Of a DNA stretch of 64,000 nucleotides, positions 25,676 through 35,713 are shown piece by piece (within the stretch, counting starts at the first letter, position 1; each line of letters begins with the position of its first letter). The notes below the pieces were generated by a model. It had not been told where the DNA came from, searched no databases, and worked only from the letters and a program-made list of their open reading frames with translations. This stretch comes from Emticicia sp. BO119. GTDB lineage: Bacteria; Bacteroidota; Bacteroidia; Cytophagales; Spirosomataceae. The stretch covers positions 868,001 through 932,000 of the forward strand of contig NZ_JACETV010000002.1 in assembly GCF_013912375.1 (NCBI RefSeq). Direction: 5' to 3'. The translations under genes were made by a program, and so were the position numbers.

Positions 25676-28120
25676 ATGATCAAAAATTATCTAAAAATCG
25701 CTTTTCGTAAGCTTTGGAAAAACAAGGTGCATACGGCTATTAATATAGCAGGACTGGCTGTGGCTTTTGGCAGCAGTATTTTATTGTACCTTACAGCCTC
25801 TTACGAATTTTCTTACGACACGTTTCACAAAGATGCTGACCGCGTGTATTGTTTATATTTCAATACAGCCGATAAAGGCGGAAAGCAGGAATACAGCGCT
25901 GCCATGGCCTATCCGCTTACGCCAGTTTTAAAGACTGAATACCCGGAAGTAGAAGCGGTTACAAGTTATAGTTGGGGAGCCGGAGAGCTAACGTATCAGG
26001 AAAAGAAATTTGAAAAAACTATCCAAACAGTTGATGCTGATTTTCTGAAAATATTTTCTTTCCCTCTGTTAAAAGGAAATATTAATACAGCTTTTGCTGA
26101 TAAAAACAATATTGTTATCAGCAGGACAACGGCAGAAAATATGTTCGGTAAAGAAGAACCTATTGGCAAGCAAGTATTAGTAACCTTATCAAATGAGAAA
26201 ACACCATTTATTGTTACAGCTGTAATAGATGATGCTCCAAAAAATTCTACTGTGAGATACGACGCTTTGATACGGACCGAAAATAATCCGGGTTATGAAC
26301 CAATCAAAGATAAGTGGACAAGTCAGAATCATCAGGTATATGTAAAATTGGCTGCTAATATTTCCCAAGCTACTGCCGAAAAGCGTTTTGAGTCTTTGGT
26401 AAATAAATACATGAAGACCTCAGAAGAAGATGCGAAGAAGAACGGTCGCTTAAAAAATGCAAGAGGACAGTATCTCAGCTTATTAATGATGCCTTTAAAA
26501 GAGGTTCATTTCGATGAAATTACCGGTTGGGGTAGTGGTGTGAGTAAGAACTACATCTACACCTTATTGACCATTGCCTTACTGATTGTCTTAATCGCTT
26601 CTATTAATTTTATTAACCTTACCATTGCCAAATCGTTCACGCAAGCCAAAGAGGTAGGGGTTCGTAAATCTTTAGGTGCCAACAAAGGGCAGCTTTTCCT
26701 ACAAGGCTGGGGCGAGGCATTTATGGTTTGTGTTGTTGCTTTAGTGATGGGTTTAGGTATGGCCTATGCTTTCTTGCCTCAATTCAATAAATTATTTGAT
26801 TCCAGTCTTTCGTTAGATAATTTCCTAATTCCTGATAATTTAATCATAAGCCTTATAAGCTTTATTGTTATCACCCTTATTGCCGGGGGGTATCCGGCAT
26901 TTGTTTCTTCCCGTTTCAATATTGTGCAGGTATTAAAAGGAAAACTGACCAGGAAAAAGCCCGGCTTGCTGCGCAACTCTTTAATCGTTGTTCAGTTTTC
27001 TATTTCCTGCATGCTAATCAGTTGTACGCTGGTCATTTTCACGCAATTAAAATTCCTGAGAAACAAGCCACTGGGATATAGTAAAGACCAGGTGATTAGT
27101 GTACCTATTAGTAATGCCTTAAATAGCCAGACGGCTGTACAGCAATTCCGTAATGAATTATCAAAATATCCGGGCATTGAATCAGTATCTGGTTCACAAA
27201 TCAATTTTGGTAATGGCCTGGATGGAAGTTCCTCAAGAAGTACTTACGGATTTGATTATTATCCGAATGCAAGCGATACCAAAAACTCGAAGAGTATCCT
27301 TACGGACTGGGTACGCGTAGATTATGACTTCATAAAAACGATGGGCATCAAAACCATTGAAGGCAGAGATTTCAGCCCTTCATTTGGTACAGACTCTACA
27401 GCTTTGATTGTAACTGAGAGTATGTTGAAACAAATGGGTGAAAAGCATGGGGTAGATAAGTTTCTGATGCCTGATTCATCAGTTGGTAAACAAAAAATTA
27501 TAGGTGTTATTGCCGATTTTAATTTGTACTCTTTGCGCCGAGAAAACAGAACTATCACCCTGGAAATGGCACCGAAAGGGAGAGTTAGCTATGTTTTAAT
27601 AAGAACTGGCAATCAGAATCTGGCAGAGTCAATGGATTTAGTAAAAAATACCTGGAAGAAATTAGCCCCTAACGAAGAGTTTAAAGGCTCATTCATCAAC
27701 GAAAACGTTGACCGCTGGTTTAATAAAGAAGAACGTCTCTCGCAGATCTTCAGCCTTGCCGCGGGTATTGCCATAATGCTCTCTTGTATGGGTTTATTTG
27801 CTATTGCCTTAATGATTATTGAGCAACGTACCAAGGAGATTGGCGTGCGCAAAGTTTTAGGTGCAAGTGTCAGCAGTATCGTCAATCTTATCTCGGTTGA
27901 TTTCCTGAAAATGGTTAGTATTGCCTTTATAATAGCAACTCCGGTAGCTTATTATGCCATGCAGAGATGGCTACAGGACTTTGCCAATCGCACTGACTTG
28001 AACTGGTGGATTTTTGCACTGGCAGGCGTGCTTTTAGTAATAATAGCTCTACTTACGGTAAGCTATCATTCCATCAGAGCGGCTTTGATGAATCCGGTGA
28101 AATCATTGAAAACAGAATAG
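25676..28120 (+). CDS. FtsX/MacB_PCD permease 2
   Basis: 814 residues, the longest complete member apart from small start differences. Helix 1 region is AGLAVAFGSSILLYLTASYEF, very close to permease 1, and helix 6 reads SCMGLFAIALMIIEQ. Coupling motifs are QAKEVGVRKSLGANKGQ (about residue 323) and RTKEIGVRKVLGASV (about 717). The first periplasmic domain and the GLDGSS-containing second domain differ from permease 1 enough to suggest a different ligand surface. It probably arose from the same tandem duplication as permease 1. The start sits at the end of a family A element. Confidence 0.93.
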   Translation: MIKNYLKIAFRKLWKNKVHTAINIAGLAVAFGSSILLYLTASYEFSYDTFHKDADRVYCLYFNTADKGGKQEYSAAMAYPLTPVLKTEYPEVEAVTSYSWGAGELTYQEKKFEKTIQTVDADFLKIFSFPLLKGNINTAFADKNNIVISRTTAENMFGKEEPIGKQVLVTLSNEKTPFIVTAVIDDAPKNSTVRYDALIRTENNPGYEPIKDKWTSQNHQVYVKLAANISQATAEKRFESLVNKYMKTSEEDAKKNGRLKNARGQYLSLLMMPLKEVHFDEITGWGSGVSKNYIYTLLTIALLIVLIASINFINLTIAKSFTQAKEVGVRKSLGANKGQLFLQGWGEAFMVCVVALVMGLGMAYAFLPQFNKLFDSSLSLDNFLIPDNLIISLISFIVITLIAGGYPAFVSSRFNIVQVLKGKLTRKKPGLLRNSLIVVQFSISCMLISCTLVIFTQLKFLRNKPLGYSKDQVISVPISNALNSQTAVQQFRNELSKYPGIESVSGSQINFGNGLDGSSSRSTYGFDYYPNASDTKNSKSILTDWVRVDYDFIKTMGIKTIEGRDFSPSFGTDSTALIVTESMLKQMGEKHGVDKFLMPDSSVGKQKIIGVIADFNLYSLRRENRTITLEMAPKGRVSYVLIRTGNQNLAESMDLVKNTWKKLAPNEEFKGSFINENVDRWFNKEERLSQIFSLAAGIAIMLSCMGLFAIALMIIEQRTKEIGVRKVLGASVSSIVNLISVDFLKMVSIAFIIATPVAYYAMQRWLQDFANRTDLNWWIFALAGVLLVIIALLTVSYHSIRAALMNPVKSLKTE

Positions 28121-28193
28121 CAGAGGGAAAGGGCATAGGGCATAGAGTTTTGCCCTATGCCTTTACCTCCTCTGCCCCAAGCCTTACAAAATT
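28121..28193 (+). repeat. Family B intergenic hairpin, copy 1
   Basis: GGCATAGGGCA pairs with TGCCCTATGCC (11 bp), and the outer CAGAGG pairs with CCTCTG. The element fills the gap between permeases 2 and 3, ending about 20 bp before the ATG. Confidence 0.85.
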
Positions 28194-30611
28194 ATGATTC
28201 GTAACTATCTAAAAATCGCCTTTCGTAGCCTGCTTCGCAATAAGAGCTACGCCTTTATTAATGCTATTGGTTTGGCAGTGGGTATCGCCGCTTGTCTGCT
28301 TCTTTTTTTGATTGTACAGTTTGAGTCGAGTTTCGATAATTTTCATACAAAAAAAGAAAGGATTCATCAGGTGGTTTCCGAGTTTCATTATGGGGGTATC
28401 AGCTATGGCAGAGGAGCACCAATGCCAGTGCCATTAGCATTGAGAACCGATTACCCACAATTGGAAAAAGTAGCAGGGATAGCGGGTACGGGCGCTCAGA
28501 TAAATATCTATGATGCTAAAACCAAAAGCATAGAAAAGAAATTTAAAGATGAAGGAGGTATGTTTTATGCCGAATCTGAGTTCTTTGAAATATTTGATTT
28601 TCCGTTGCTTTCAGGGAATCCTAAAACGATGCTGGCTGAACCTTATACGGCTGTTCTGACTCAGGAAATGGCAGAGAAGCTTTTTGGCGACTGGAGAAGT
28701 GCCATAGGAAAGACTTTTACAAGAGATAATGAGAAAGAACCTTACCGGGTTACGGGTGTTTTGAAAAATATTCCTAAGAATACTGATTTCCCCTTAAAAG
28801 TTGTACTCTCATACAAGAACTTCCTGATTAATAATAAAGGTAATGCCGATGACTGGGAGAGTGTATCGGGTAGCTGGAATTGCTTTATTCTGCTTCCTCC
28901 GCAGATGTCGGAAAAGCAGTTTAATGCCTTAATGCCTGCTTTCGATAAAAAGCATAAAACACCCGAGCAAAGAAGCCGTGTACGTAATTTTATCCGCCCA
29001 TTAAGTGAATCGCATTATGATAGCCGCTTTGGCAACTTTGCGCACCATACTATAAGCCCTGAAATGATTTGGGTATTAGAGATAATAGGCGCATTTTTAC
29101 TCTTAGTTGCTTGTGTAAATTTTATTAATTTAGCCACGGCGCAAGCGGTAAATCGTTCAAAAGAAGTAGGTGTGAGAAAGGCACTTGGGAGCAATAAAGC
29201 GCAATTAAGAGGCCAGTTTTTAGGAGAAAGTGCTTTAATCACGGTTATATCTGTTTTATTAGCTATTCTATTAGCAATCATCGCTTTACCTTTCTTAAAT
29301 ACGCTACTTAATTATAAACTAAGTCTTTCATTTACAGATAATCCTGTTTTATTACTATTTTTATTAATAGCAGCTGTCGTTGTAATCTTCCTGTCAGGGT
29401 TTTATCCGGCTATGGTTATTTCTGGTTTTAACCCTATTCTGGCGTTGAAAAGCAAGGTAACGGCTAAGTCTATCGGTGGTATCTCTCTCAGACGTGGACT
29501 GGTGGTATCTCAGTTTGTGATTGCTCAGTTTCTGATTATTGCGACTTTAGTTGTGGTAAGCCAGATGAACTATTTTCAGACGGCTTCCATGGGTTTTGAT
29601 AAAGAAGCGGTTATCAGGGTGCCGGTTCCAAACGATAGTCTTGATCAGGTTAAATTTCAGTCGCTCAAAACACAATTGCAAGAGCAAACAGGCATAAAAA
29701 ATGTGAGTATCGCTTTCAGATTGCCGGCAGATAATAACAACTGGAATAGCCCTTTTCAATATGACCATCGCCCAAAGGATACTGATTTTTCCGGCTTTTT
29801 AAACTGGGCAGACGCCGATTATTTCAAAACCTTTGATTTGAAATTCGTAGCAGGCAAAGGATATTCTCCAAGCGATACCGTTCAGGGTTATGTGGTGAAT
29901 GAGACAATGGTGAAAAAACTGGGTGCAAAAAGTGCTGATGAGGTGTTAGGCAAAGAGATTAATTTCTGGGGAGGAAAAATGAAAGCGCCTATTGTAGGGG
30001 TTATTAAAGATTATCATGCTACTTCGTTACATGGGGCTATCCCTCCATTAGTAATTGCCAGTAATAGAAATTTCTTTAATACTATAGGTATAAAGTTAGA
30101 AGCCAAAAATATGCAAAGCGGCCTGGATGCAGTAGAAAAAATCTGGACTAAATTTTTTCCGAATTATATTTATGAGTATCAGTTTGTCGATAAAAACATA
30201 GAAAATCTTTATCAACAAGAAAGACAACTTTCTACGCTTTATCAACTTTTTGCAGGTATTGCCATCTTTATCTCATGTCTGGGTTTATATGGCTTGGTAT
30301 CATTTATGGCCGTGCAGCGTACCAAAGAAGTAGGTATCCGCAAGACCTTAGGTGCTTCTGTAGGGCATATTGTTTATTTGTTTTCTAAAGAATTTACGAT
30401 ACTGATTGGCGTTGCTTTCTTGATAGCAGCCCCGGTAGGATATTATTTTATGAATGATTGGCTGAAACAGTTTGAATATAAAATAGACCTTGGTGCAGGA
30501 GTATTTCTGATGGCTATTGTTGGGTCTATCATGATAGCGTGGCTTACTGTAAGTTATCAGGCCATAAAAGCGGCACTGGTTAATCCGATTAAATCGTTGA
30601 GGTCAGAATAG
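28194..30611 (+). CDS. FtsX/MacB_PCD permease 3
   Basis: 805 residues in the standard eight-helix duplicated layout. Distinguishing features are INLATAQAVNRSKEVGVRK at the first coupling site (about residue 310-325), SCLGLYGLVSFM in helix 6 and the NPIKSLRSE ending. These are shared with permease 12, and in part permease 10, making a recognisable subgroup. The first periplasmic domain opens with FESSFDNFHTKKERIHQVV. The second coupling motif is RTKEVGIRKTLGASV (about 708). The ATG lies just after a family B hairpin and an A-rich leader. Confidence 0.93.
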   Translation: MIRNYLKIAFRSLLRNKSYAFINAIGLAVGIAACLLLFLIVQFESSFDNFHTKKERIHQVVSEFHYGGISYGRGAPMPVPLALRTDYPQLEKVAGIAGTGAQINIYDAKTKSIEKKFKDEGGMFYAESEFFEIFDFPLLSGNPKTMLAEPYTAVLTQEMAEKLFGDWRSAIGKTFTRDNEKEPYRVTGVLKNIPKNTDFPLKVVLSYKNFLINNKGNADDWESVSGSWNCFILLPPQMSEKQFNALMPAFDKKHKTPEQRSRVRNFIRPLSESHYDSRFGNFAHHTISPEMIWVLEIIGAFLLLVACVNFINLATAQAVNRSKEVGVRKALGSNKAQLRGQFLGESALITVISVLLAILLAIIALPFLNTLLNYKLSLSFTDNPVLLLFLLIAAVVVIFLSGFYPAMVISGFNPILALKSKVTAKSIGGISLRRGLVVSQFVIAQFLIIATLVVVSQMNYFQTASMGFDKEAVIRVPVPNDSLDQVKFQSLKTQLQEQTGIKNVSIAFRLPADNNNWNSPFQYDHRPKDTDFSGFLNWADADYFKTFDLKFVAGKGYSPSDTVQGYVVNETMVKKLGAKSADEVLGKEINFWGGKMKAPIVGVIKDYHATSLHGAIPPLVIASNRNFFNTIGIKLEAKNMQSGLDAVEKIWTKFFPNYIYEYQFVDKNIENLYQQERQLSTLYQLFAGIAIFISCLGLYGLVSFMAVQRTKEVGIRKTLGASVGHIVYLFSKEFTILIGVAFLIAAPVGYYFMNDWLKQFEYKIDLGAGVFLMAIVGSIMIAWLTVSYQAIKAALVNPIKSLRSE

Positions 30612-30680
30612 CGAGGGGCAAAGAGCATAGGGGAAAACTCATGCCCCATGCCCTCTGCCTTATGCCCAAAGCAAAAAGAT
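30612..30680 (+). repeat. Family B intergenic hairpin, copy 2
   Basis: Purine-rich left arm (AGAGCATAGGGG) and pyrimidine-rich right arm (GCCCCATGCCCTCT) form an imperfect stem with G-U pairs. The right arm contains ATG at 30648, which opens an in-frame extension of permease 4 but is part of the repeat. Confidence 0.8.
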
Positions 30681-33068
30681 ATGATACGCAACTATTTCAA
30701 AATTGCCTTTCGGAATCTTGTAAGAAACAAGGTTTATTCCTTCATCAATATCATGGGGCTTGCCGTAGGTATGGGCGTTGCCATGTTGATTGGTCTTTGG
30801 ATTAATGATGAATTGAGCTTTAATAAGTCTTTTGCTAATTATAGCAAATTAGGTCAGACTTATATGAATCAAACCATTAATGGTCAGGTAGGTTCACAAA
30901 TGTCTATGGCGCACCCTTTAGGTAAAGAACTGCGGGAGAAATATGCCGATTTTAAAGATGTTGCTATGGCTGATTGGGGAAATACACATATTATAGCCTA
31001 TAAAGATGCTAAATTTTCTCGTGTAGGCTTGCACGTAGAGCCGCAGTTTACCAGAATGTTTTCTTTGAAAATGGTAAAGGGCGTGCAGGATGGATTACAA
31101 GAAATTAATTCGGTAATGATTACCGAATCATTGGCGCAATCGCTTTTTGGCATTGAGGACCCGATTGGAAAAATTGTTAAAACTGATAATAAGTCTGATT
31201 TAAAAGTGACAGGCGTTTTTGAAGACTTTCCGAATAACTCAGATTTTGCTACAGTGGATATGCTTACTCCCTGGGCTTATTATATGTCGCAGGAAAGGTG
31301 GGTAAAAAACTCTGCCGACAGATGGAATGATAACTCTTTTCAATGCTTTATTCAGCTCAATGAAAAAGCAGATTTTGAGCAGGTTTCGGCAAAAATCAAA
31401 AATATTGTGCTAAATAAACGTAATAAAGAGGACAGACATTCAAAACCGGAGCTCTTTCTGCATCCAATGAGTAAATGGCATTTATACTCTGAGTTTAAAA
31501 ATGGGTTCAATGTTGGCGGACGCATTCAGTTTGTATGGTTATTTAGTGCCATAGGTATTTTTGTATTGCTACTGGCTTGTATCAACTTTATGAACCTGAG
31601 CACAGCCCGTTCAGAAAAGAGAGCCAAGGAAGTAGGTATCCGCAAAGCTATCGGGTCGGTTCGTTCACAACTGGTTAACCAGTTTCTGAGCGAATCTATG
31701 TTGGTTGTTTTGTTGGCCTTCTTTATAGCCATTGCATTAGCAAATACCTCATTGCCCTGGTTTAATGAGCTGGCAAGCAAAAAAATGACAATGCTATGGA
31801 CGAATCCTGTATTCTGGATTATCAGTCTGGCTTTTGTCGTAGTCACAGGTCTATTAGCTGGCAGTTACCCTGCTTTATATCTTTCCTCGTTTGAGCCTGT
31901 TCGGGTACTCAAAGGCACCTTCAAGGTAGGTAAATTCGCTTCAATCCCACGTAAAGTATTAGTAGTTGTACAGTTCACAGTTTCAATTACACTAATTATC
32001 GGTACTATAATTGTGTATAATCAGATTCAGTATGCCAAGAACAGACCCATCGGGTATGACCGCAACGGTTTGATTTACATTGATATGAATACACCAGATT
32101 TATACGGTAAGTATGATGTCATAAAAAATGATTTATTGAATACGGGAGTGGTAGAAAATATGGCCGAATCATCAAGCCCTATGACAGGTGTCTGGGCAGA
32201 TAATTTTGGTTTCTCGTGGGAAGGTATGGAGCCCAACCTTAATCCGCTTTTTGGTACAATAGCCTGTACGCACGATTTAGGTAATACGGTAGGATTTCAG
32301 TTTAAAGAAGGGCGTGATTTCTCAAGAGAATTTAACACCGACTCATCCGCTATCATTCTGAATGAATCAGCTGCCAAAATGATTTCGCCAACAAAAACAG
32401 GCCTGGTAGATAAAATTATTACCTGGAATGGAAGAAAGTATCATGTAGTGGGTGTGATTAAAGATATGGTGATGCAATCGCCGTATGCGCCTATTCTACC
32501 TACTGTATTCTTATTGGATTATGAATGGGCTAATGTCATCACGATTAAACTGAAACCATCTTTAAGTGCTAATGAAGCAATAAGCAAAGTGGAAGCAGTA
32601 TTTAAGAAACACAATCCGGGTAGCCCGTTCGATTATAAATTCATTGACCAGGAGTTCGGACAAAAATTTGCCGCCGAAGAGCGTATTGGTAAATTGGCTT
32701 CTTTCTTTGCAGCTTTAGCTATCTTTATTTCCTGCCTGGGCTTGTTTGGCCTGGCTTCTTTTGTAGCCGAACAACGCACCAAAGAAATTGGCATCCGCAA
32801 GGTATTGGGGGCGACCGTAACTAATTTGTGGACATTATTGTCAAGAGATTTTGTGCTTTTGGTAATTATTTCCTGCCTGATTGCCATACCAATTGCCTAC
32901 TATTTCTTAAACGACTGGTTGCAGAAATATGAGTATCGTACGGGTATTTCCTGGTGGATTTTTGCAGTATCAGGCGGTGGTGCATTGGCTGTTACTTTAT
33001 TAACCGTGAGTTTTCAGGCTATCAAAGCAGCCTTGATGAATCCGATTAAGTCATTGAAATCAGAATAA
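30681..33068 (+). CDS. FtsX/MacB_PCD permease 4
   Basis: 795 residues from the ATG at 30681. An upstream in-frame ATG at 30648 lies in the hairpin element and would add 11 residues, so I reject it because all paralogues begin M(I/L)xNYxKIA. Helix 1 is followed by GLWINDELSFNK, a variant shared in part with permeases 8 and 9 (KDELSFD or KDELSYD). Coupling motifs: RAKEVGIRKAIGSVRSQ (about 313) and RTKEIGIRKVLGATV (about 697). The second periplasmic domain carries a Trp-rich stretch (TGVWADNFGFSWEGME). Ends NPIKSLKSE. Confidence 0.92.
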   Translation: MIRNYFKIAFRNLVRNKVYSFINIMGLAVGMGVAMLIGLWINDELSFNKSFANYSKLGQTYMNQTINGQVGSQMSMAHPLGKELREKYADFKDVAMADWGNTHIIAYKDAKFSRVGLHVEPQFTRMFSLKMVKGVQDGLQEINSVMITESLAQSLFGIEDPIGKIVKTDNKSDLKVTGVFEDFPNNSDFATVDMLTPWAYYMSQERWVKNSADRWNDNSFQCFIQLNEKADFEQVSAKIKNIVLNKRNKEDRHSKPELFLHPMSKWHLYSEFKNGFNVGGRIQFVWLFSAIGIFVLLLACINFMNLSTARSEKRAKEVGIRKAIGSVRSQLVNQFLSESMLVVLLAFFIAIALANTSLPWFNELASKKMTMLWTNPVFWIISLAFVVVTGLLAGSYPALYLSSFEPVRVLKGTFKVGKFASIPRKVLVVVQFTVSITLIIGTIIVYNQIQYAKNRPIGYDRNGLIYIDMNTPDLYGKYDVIKNDLLNTGVVENMAESSSPMTGVWADNFGFSWEGMEPNLNPLFGTIACTHDLGNTVGFQFKEGRDFSREFNTDSSAIILNESAAKMISPTKTGLVDKIITWNGRKYHVVGVIKDMVMQSPYAPILPTVFLLDYEWANVITIKLKPSLSANEAISKVEAVFKKHNPGSPFDYKFIDQEFGQKFAAEERIGKLASFFAALAIFISCLGLFGLASFVAEQRTKEIGIRKVLGATVTNLWTLLSRDFVLLVIISCLIAIPIAYYFLNDWLQKYEYRTGISWWIFAVSGGGALAVTLLTVSFQAIKAALMNPIKSLKSE

Positions 33069-33200
33069 AGGCCGCCCCCGGCCCCTAAAGGGGTGTTGCT
33101 TACGCATGAGTATTTAATTCTCCTTTACGGATGCTCATAGTATAATTATAGGGGTGATTTTCAAACTTTTTAAACGTCCCCCTTTAGGGGCTAGGGGTTT
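33069..33200 (+). repeat. Family A intergenic palindromic element, copy 2
   Basis: CCCCTAAAGGGG near 33085, the linker GTTGCTTACGCATGAGTATT, a degenerate middle core (TCCTTTACGGATG) and the final CCCCCTTTAGGGGCTAGGGG just before the ATG of permease 5. Same order and similar spacing as copies 1 and 3. Confidence 0.85.
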
Positions 33201-35588
33201 ATGATTAGTAACTATCTCAAAATCGCCTTTCGAAACCTTATCCGGAATAAGGTTTTTAGTTTTATCAATATTATAGGGCTGGCGCTTGGTCTGGCTGTGT
33301 CTACACTTATTTTGTTGTTTGTCTCGCATGAGGTGAGCTATGATACATTCCATAAAAATTACAAGCGGATATATCAGGTAGGGGCATCATTGAAGATGGG
33401 CGAGCAGCAGTTTAACTTTTCTAATATGTCGCCAAGATTAGGGGATGCACTGAAAGAAAACTCAGCATCAGTGCAGGCTGTCGGAAGAAAAGCAGCCCCC
33501 TGGAATGTAACTTTAGAAACTGACCCGAAACACCGTTTTGATGAATCAGGATTTGTTTTTGCCGATGAGGGTTTCTTCAAGGTATTTGATTTTAAGATTT
33601 TGCAGGGGAATATATCTTCTATTACCAGACCTTATACAATTTTTCTGACGCCCGAAATGGCTTTTAAATATTTCGGCAAAGAGAATCCGATAGGAAAGAC
33701 CTTAAAATGGAATAGAAAAACAGATTTGGAGGTTGTTGGAATCGTTGAAAAGAATCCTTCAAATTCAAGCATTGAGTTTAATTTCCTTACCTCTCTTTCT
33801 ACAAATATTTTAGAGAATAAAAAGAATTATCCCGACTACTATACGGACAAAAAATTAAACGAGATTGCCACTGGAGATTATGAAACTTTCTTATTACTTG
33901 ATGCTGCTGAAAGTGAGCCGAATGTATTAAATATACTTAAGAAAATCACTGCGGAAGATTCGGCGAATAAGGATATTACTTTTAGACTTAATTACTTTGC
34001 CAATCATTTAGGTGTGGGGGGAGAAAAATTGAGCGACCGATTGATGTATGTATATATTTCTTCTGCAGTAGCTATTCTGATATTGCTTTTAGCTTTGGTC
34101 AATTTCATGAATCTTACTACCGCAAGAGCCACTACCCGTGCCAAAGAAGTTGGTGTCAGAAAATCAATTGGGGCGAACAGACTTGGATTAACTACTCAAT
34201 TCTATGTAGAATCGACCCTGACGATTTTTATTGCTTGTACATTAGCTATTGTCTTATTTAAAGCCCTTCAACCTGTTTTATATAAATTACTTGAATTAAA
34301 AATAGATATTGGCTTTTTACTCAATCCCTATTTTTTGGTTTCTCTTGGTTCAGTTTTACTAATCAGCATATTGTTGGCAGGAAGCTATCCGGCCTTCGTA
34401 TTGTCTAAGTTCAATCCTATTGAGGTCTTAAAAGGTAAATTTCAGGGCAAGGGTAATGCAGCTATTAGGCAATCCTTAACTGTCTTTCAGTTAGCGGTCT
34501 CGTCGGTACTTATCTTCTGTTCAATTATCATCTTCGGGCAAATCAAGAAGATGCGAGCCAAGAATTTAGGCTTGAATAAAGATCAGATAGTAACCATCAA
34601 TTTAGATGGCCAGGCTCGCACGAAAAATCAGGCCTTGTTGAATGAAATTAAGCAAATTGACGGAGTACAAAATGTATCAGGTTCTAAACATAGAATTTTC
34701 GCGGAGGGCTATAATGTAACAGGACTAAAGAAAATTGGTGCTAGGGATAACTCCATAGCATCAATGGTGGGCACAATTATTTTTGATGTGGATACTTCTT
34801 ATATGGATTTATTTGCGATTCAATGGAAAGTGAAGCCTGAAAGACTGCCAAGTAATCTGAAAAACAAAATCTTATTGAACGAATCGGCTGTGAAAGCACT
34901 TGGTGGGAATGTGGATATTATTAAAAATTTGGAAATGGGGCAAGGCGAACCTGTAGAAGTAGTAGGGGTTTTCAAGGATTTCAATTATATCGATGTGAAA
35001 CATGAAATAAAACCTTTAATGTTAAAATTCATTACAGATACGCAGGAAATGAATCACATCAATATCAAAATCAGTAAAGAGGCAGATATAGTCAATACCA
35101 TTGCACAAATTGAAAAAACCTATAATGGTTATAAGGTGGAAAGTGCCTTTACCTACTATTTTGCTGATGATTCGTTCGATAAGCTATTCAAATCAGAAGA
35201 CCGCATTGCTAATATCTTCGGAGCATTTACGGGCATAGCCATTTTTATTGCCTGTTTAGGCTTATTTGGCTTAATAACCTTTATGGCCGAGCAAAAAACT
35301 AAGGAAATAGGTATCAGAAAGGTATTAGGGGCAACTGTATTCAATATTACTACTATGCTTTCAAAAGGGTTTTTAAAGCTGGCAATGGTGTCTATTGGTA
35401 TCTCTGTCCCTATTGCTTATTATGCCATGACTCAATGGCTACAGGACTTTACCTATCGCATTGAATTGTCATGGTGGATATTTGCAGCAGGAGGTATTGG
35501 TATAACGTTGCTGGCCTTACTGACAGTAGGGTATCAGGCCGTTAGGGCCGCATTGATGAATCCGGTAAAGTCATTGAAATCGGAGTAA
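33201..35588 (+). CDS. FtsX/MacB_PCD permease 5
   Basis: 795 residues. Start MISNYLKIAFRNLIRNK, helix 1 IIGLALGLAVSTLILLFVSHE. First coupling motif RAKEVGVRKSIGANRLG (about 312) and second KTKEIGIRKVLGATVFN (about 698). The segment after helix 5 is basic (GQIKKMRAKNLGLNKDQ), and the second periplasmic domain is comparatively poor in the GREFS-type motif seen in permeases 1 and 4 (here WKVKPERLPS). This suggests divergence of the distal domain. It lies between two family A elements and ends NPVKSLKSE. Confidence 0.92.
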   Translation: MISNYLKIAFRNLIRNKVFSFINIIGLALGLAVSTLILLFVSHEVSYDTFHKNYKRIYQVGASLKMGEQQFNFSNMSPRLGDALKENSASVQAVGRKAAPWNVTLETDPKHRFDESGFVFADEGFFKVFDFKILQGNISSITRPYTIFLTPEMAFKYFGKENPIGKTLKWNRKTDLEVVGIVEKNPSNSSIEFNFLTSLSTNILENKKNYPDYYTDKKLNEIATGDYETFLLLDAAESEPNVLNILKKITAEDSANKDITFRLNYFANHLGVGGEKLSDRLMYVYISSAVAILILLLALVNFMNLTTARATTRAKEVGVRKSIGANRLGLTTQFYVESTLTIFIACTLAIVLFKALQPVLYKLLELKIDIGFLLNPYFLVSLGSVLLISILLAGSYPAFVLSKFNPIEVLKGKFQGKGNAAIRQSLTVFQLAVSSVLIFCSIIIFGQIKKMRAKNLGLNKDQIVTINLDGQARTKNQALLNEIKQIDGVQNVSGSKHRIFAEGYNVTGLKKIGARDNSIASMVGTIIFDVDTSYMDLFAIQWKVKPERLPSNLKNKILLNESAVKALGGNVDIIKNLEMGQGEPVEVVGVFKDFNYIDVKHEIKPLMLKFITDTQEMNHINIKISKEADIVNTIAQIEKTYNGYKVESAFTYYFADDSFDKLFKSEDRIANIFGAFTGIAIFIACLGLFGLITFMAEQKTKEIGIRKVLGATVFNITTMLSKGFLKLAMVSIGISVPIAYYAMTQWLQDFTYRIELSWWIFAAGGIGITLLALLTVGYQAVRAALMNPVKSLKSE

Positions 35589-35713
35589 AGCATCCCCTAA
35601 AGGGGGCTGTTTGCATACGAGTATTATTATGATCTTTTAAAGAGTTTTCCTTTAGGGACGGGCCTCTTATTCAACTTTTAAAAGTCCCCTTTTAGGGGTT
35701 AGGTGCGTGTTGT
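35589..35713 (+). repeat. Family A intergenic palindromic element, copy 3
   Basis: CCCCTAAAGGGGG near 35594, the linker TGCATACGAGTATTATTATG, the middle core TTTCCTTTAGGGACGG and the final CCCCTTTTAGGGGTTAGG before permease 6. Shares TCAACTTTTAAAAGTCCCC with copies 1 and 5. Confidence 0.85.

Noticed and set aside
30648-30680. Upstream start codons giving longer N-termini for permeases 4, 7, 10, 13 and 14
   Set aside because: For permeases 4, 10, 13 and 14 these codons lie in hairpin or repeat sequence, and in all cases the extra residues are not homologous. The conserved M(I/L)xNYxKIA start, or its equivalent, begins downstream.
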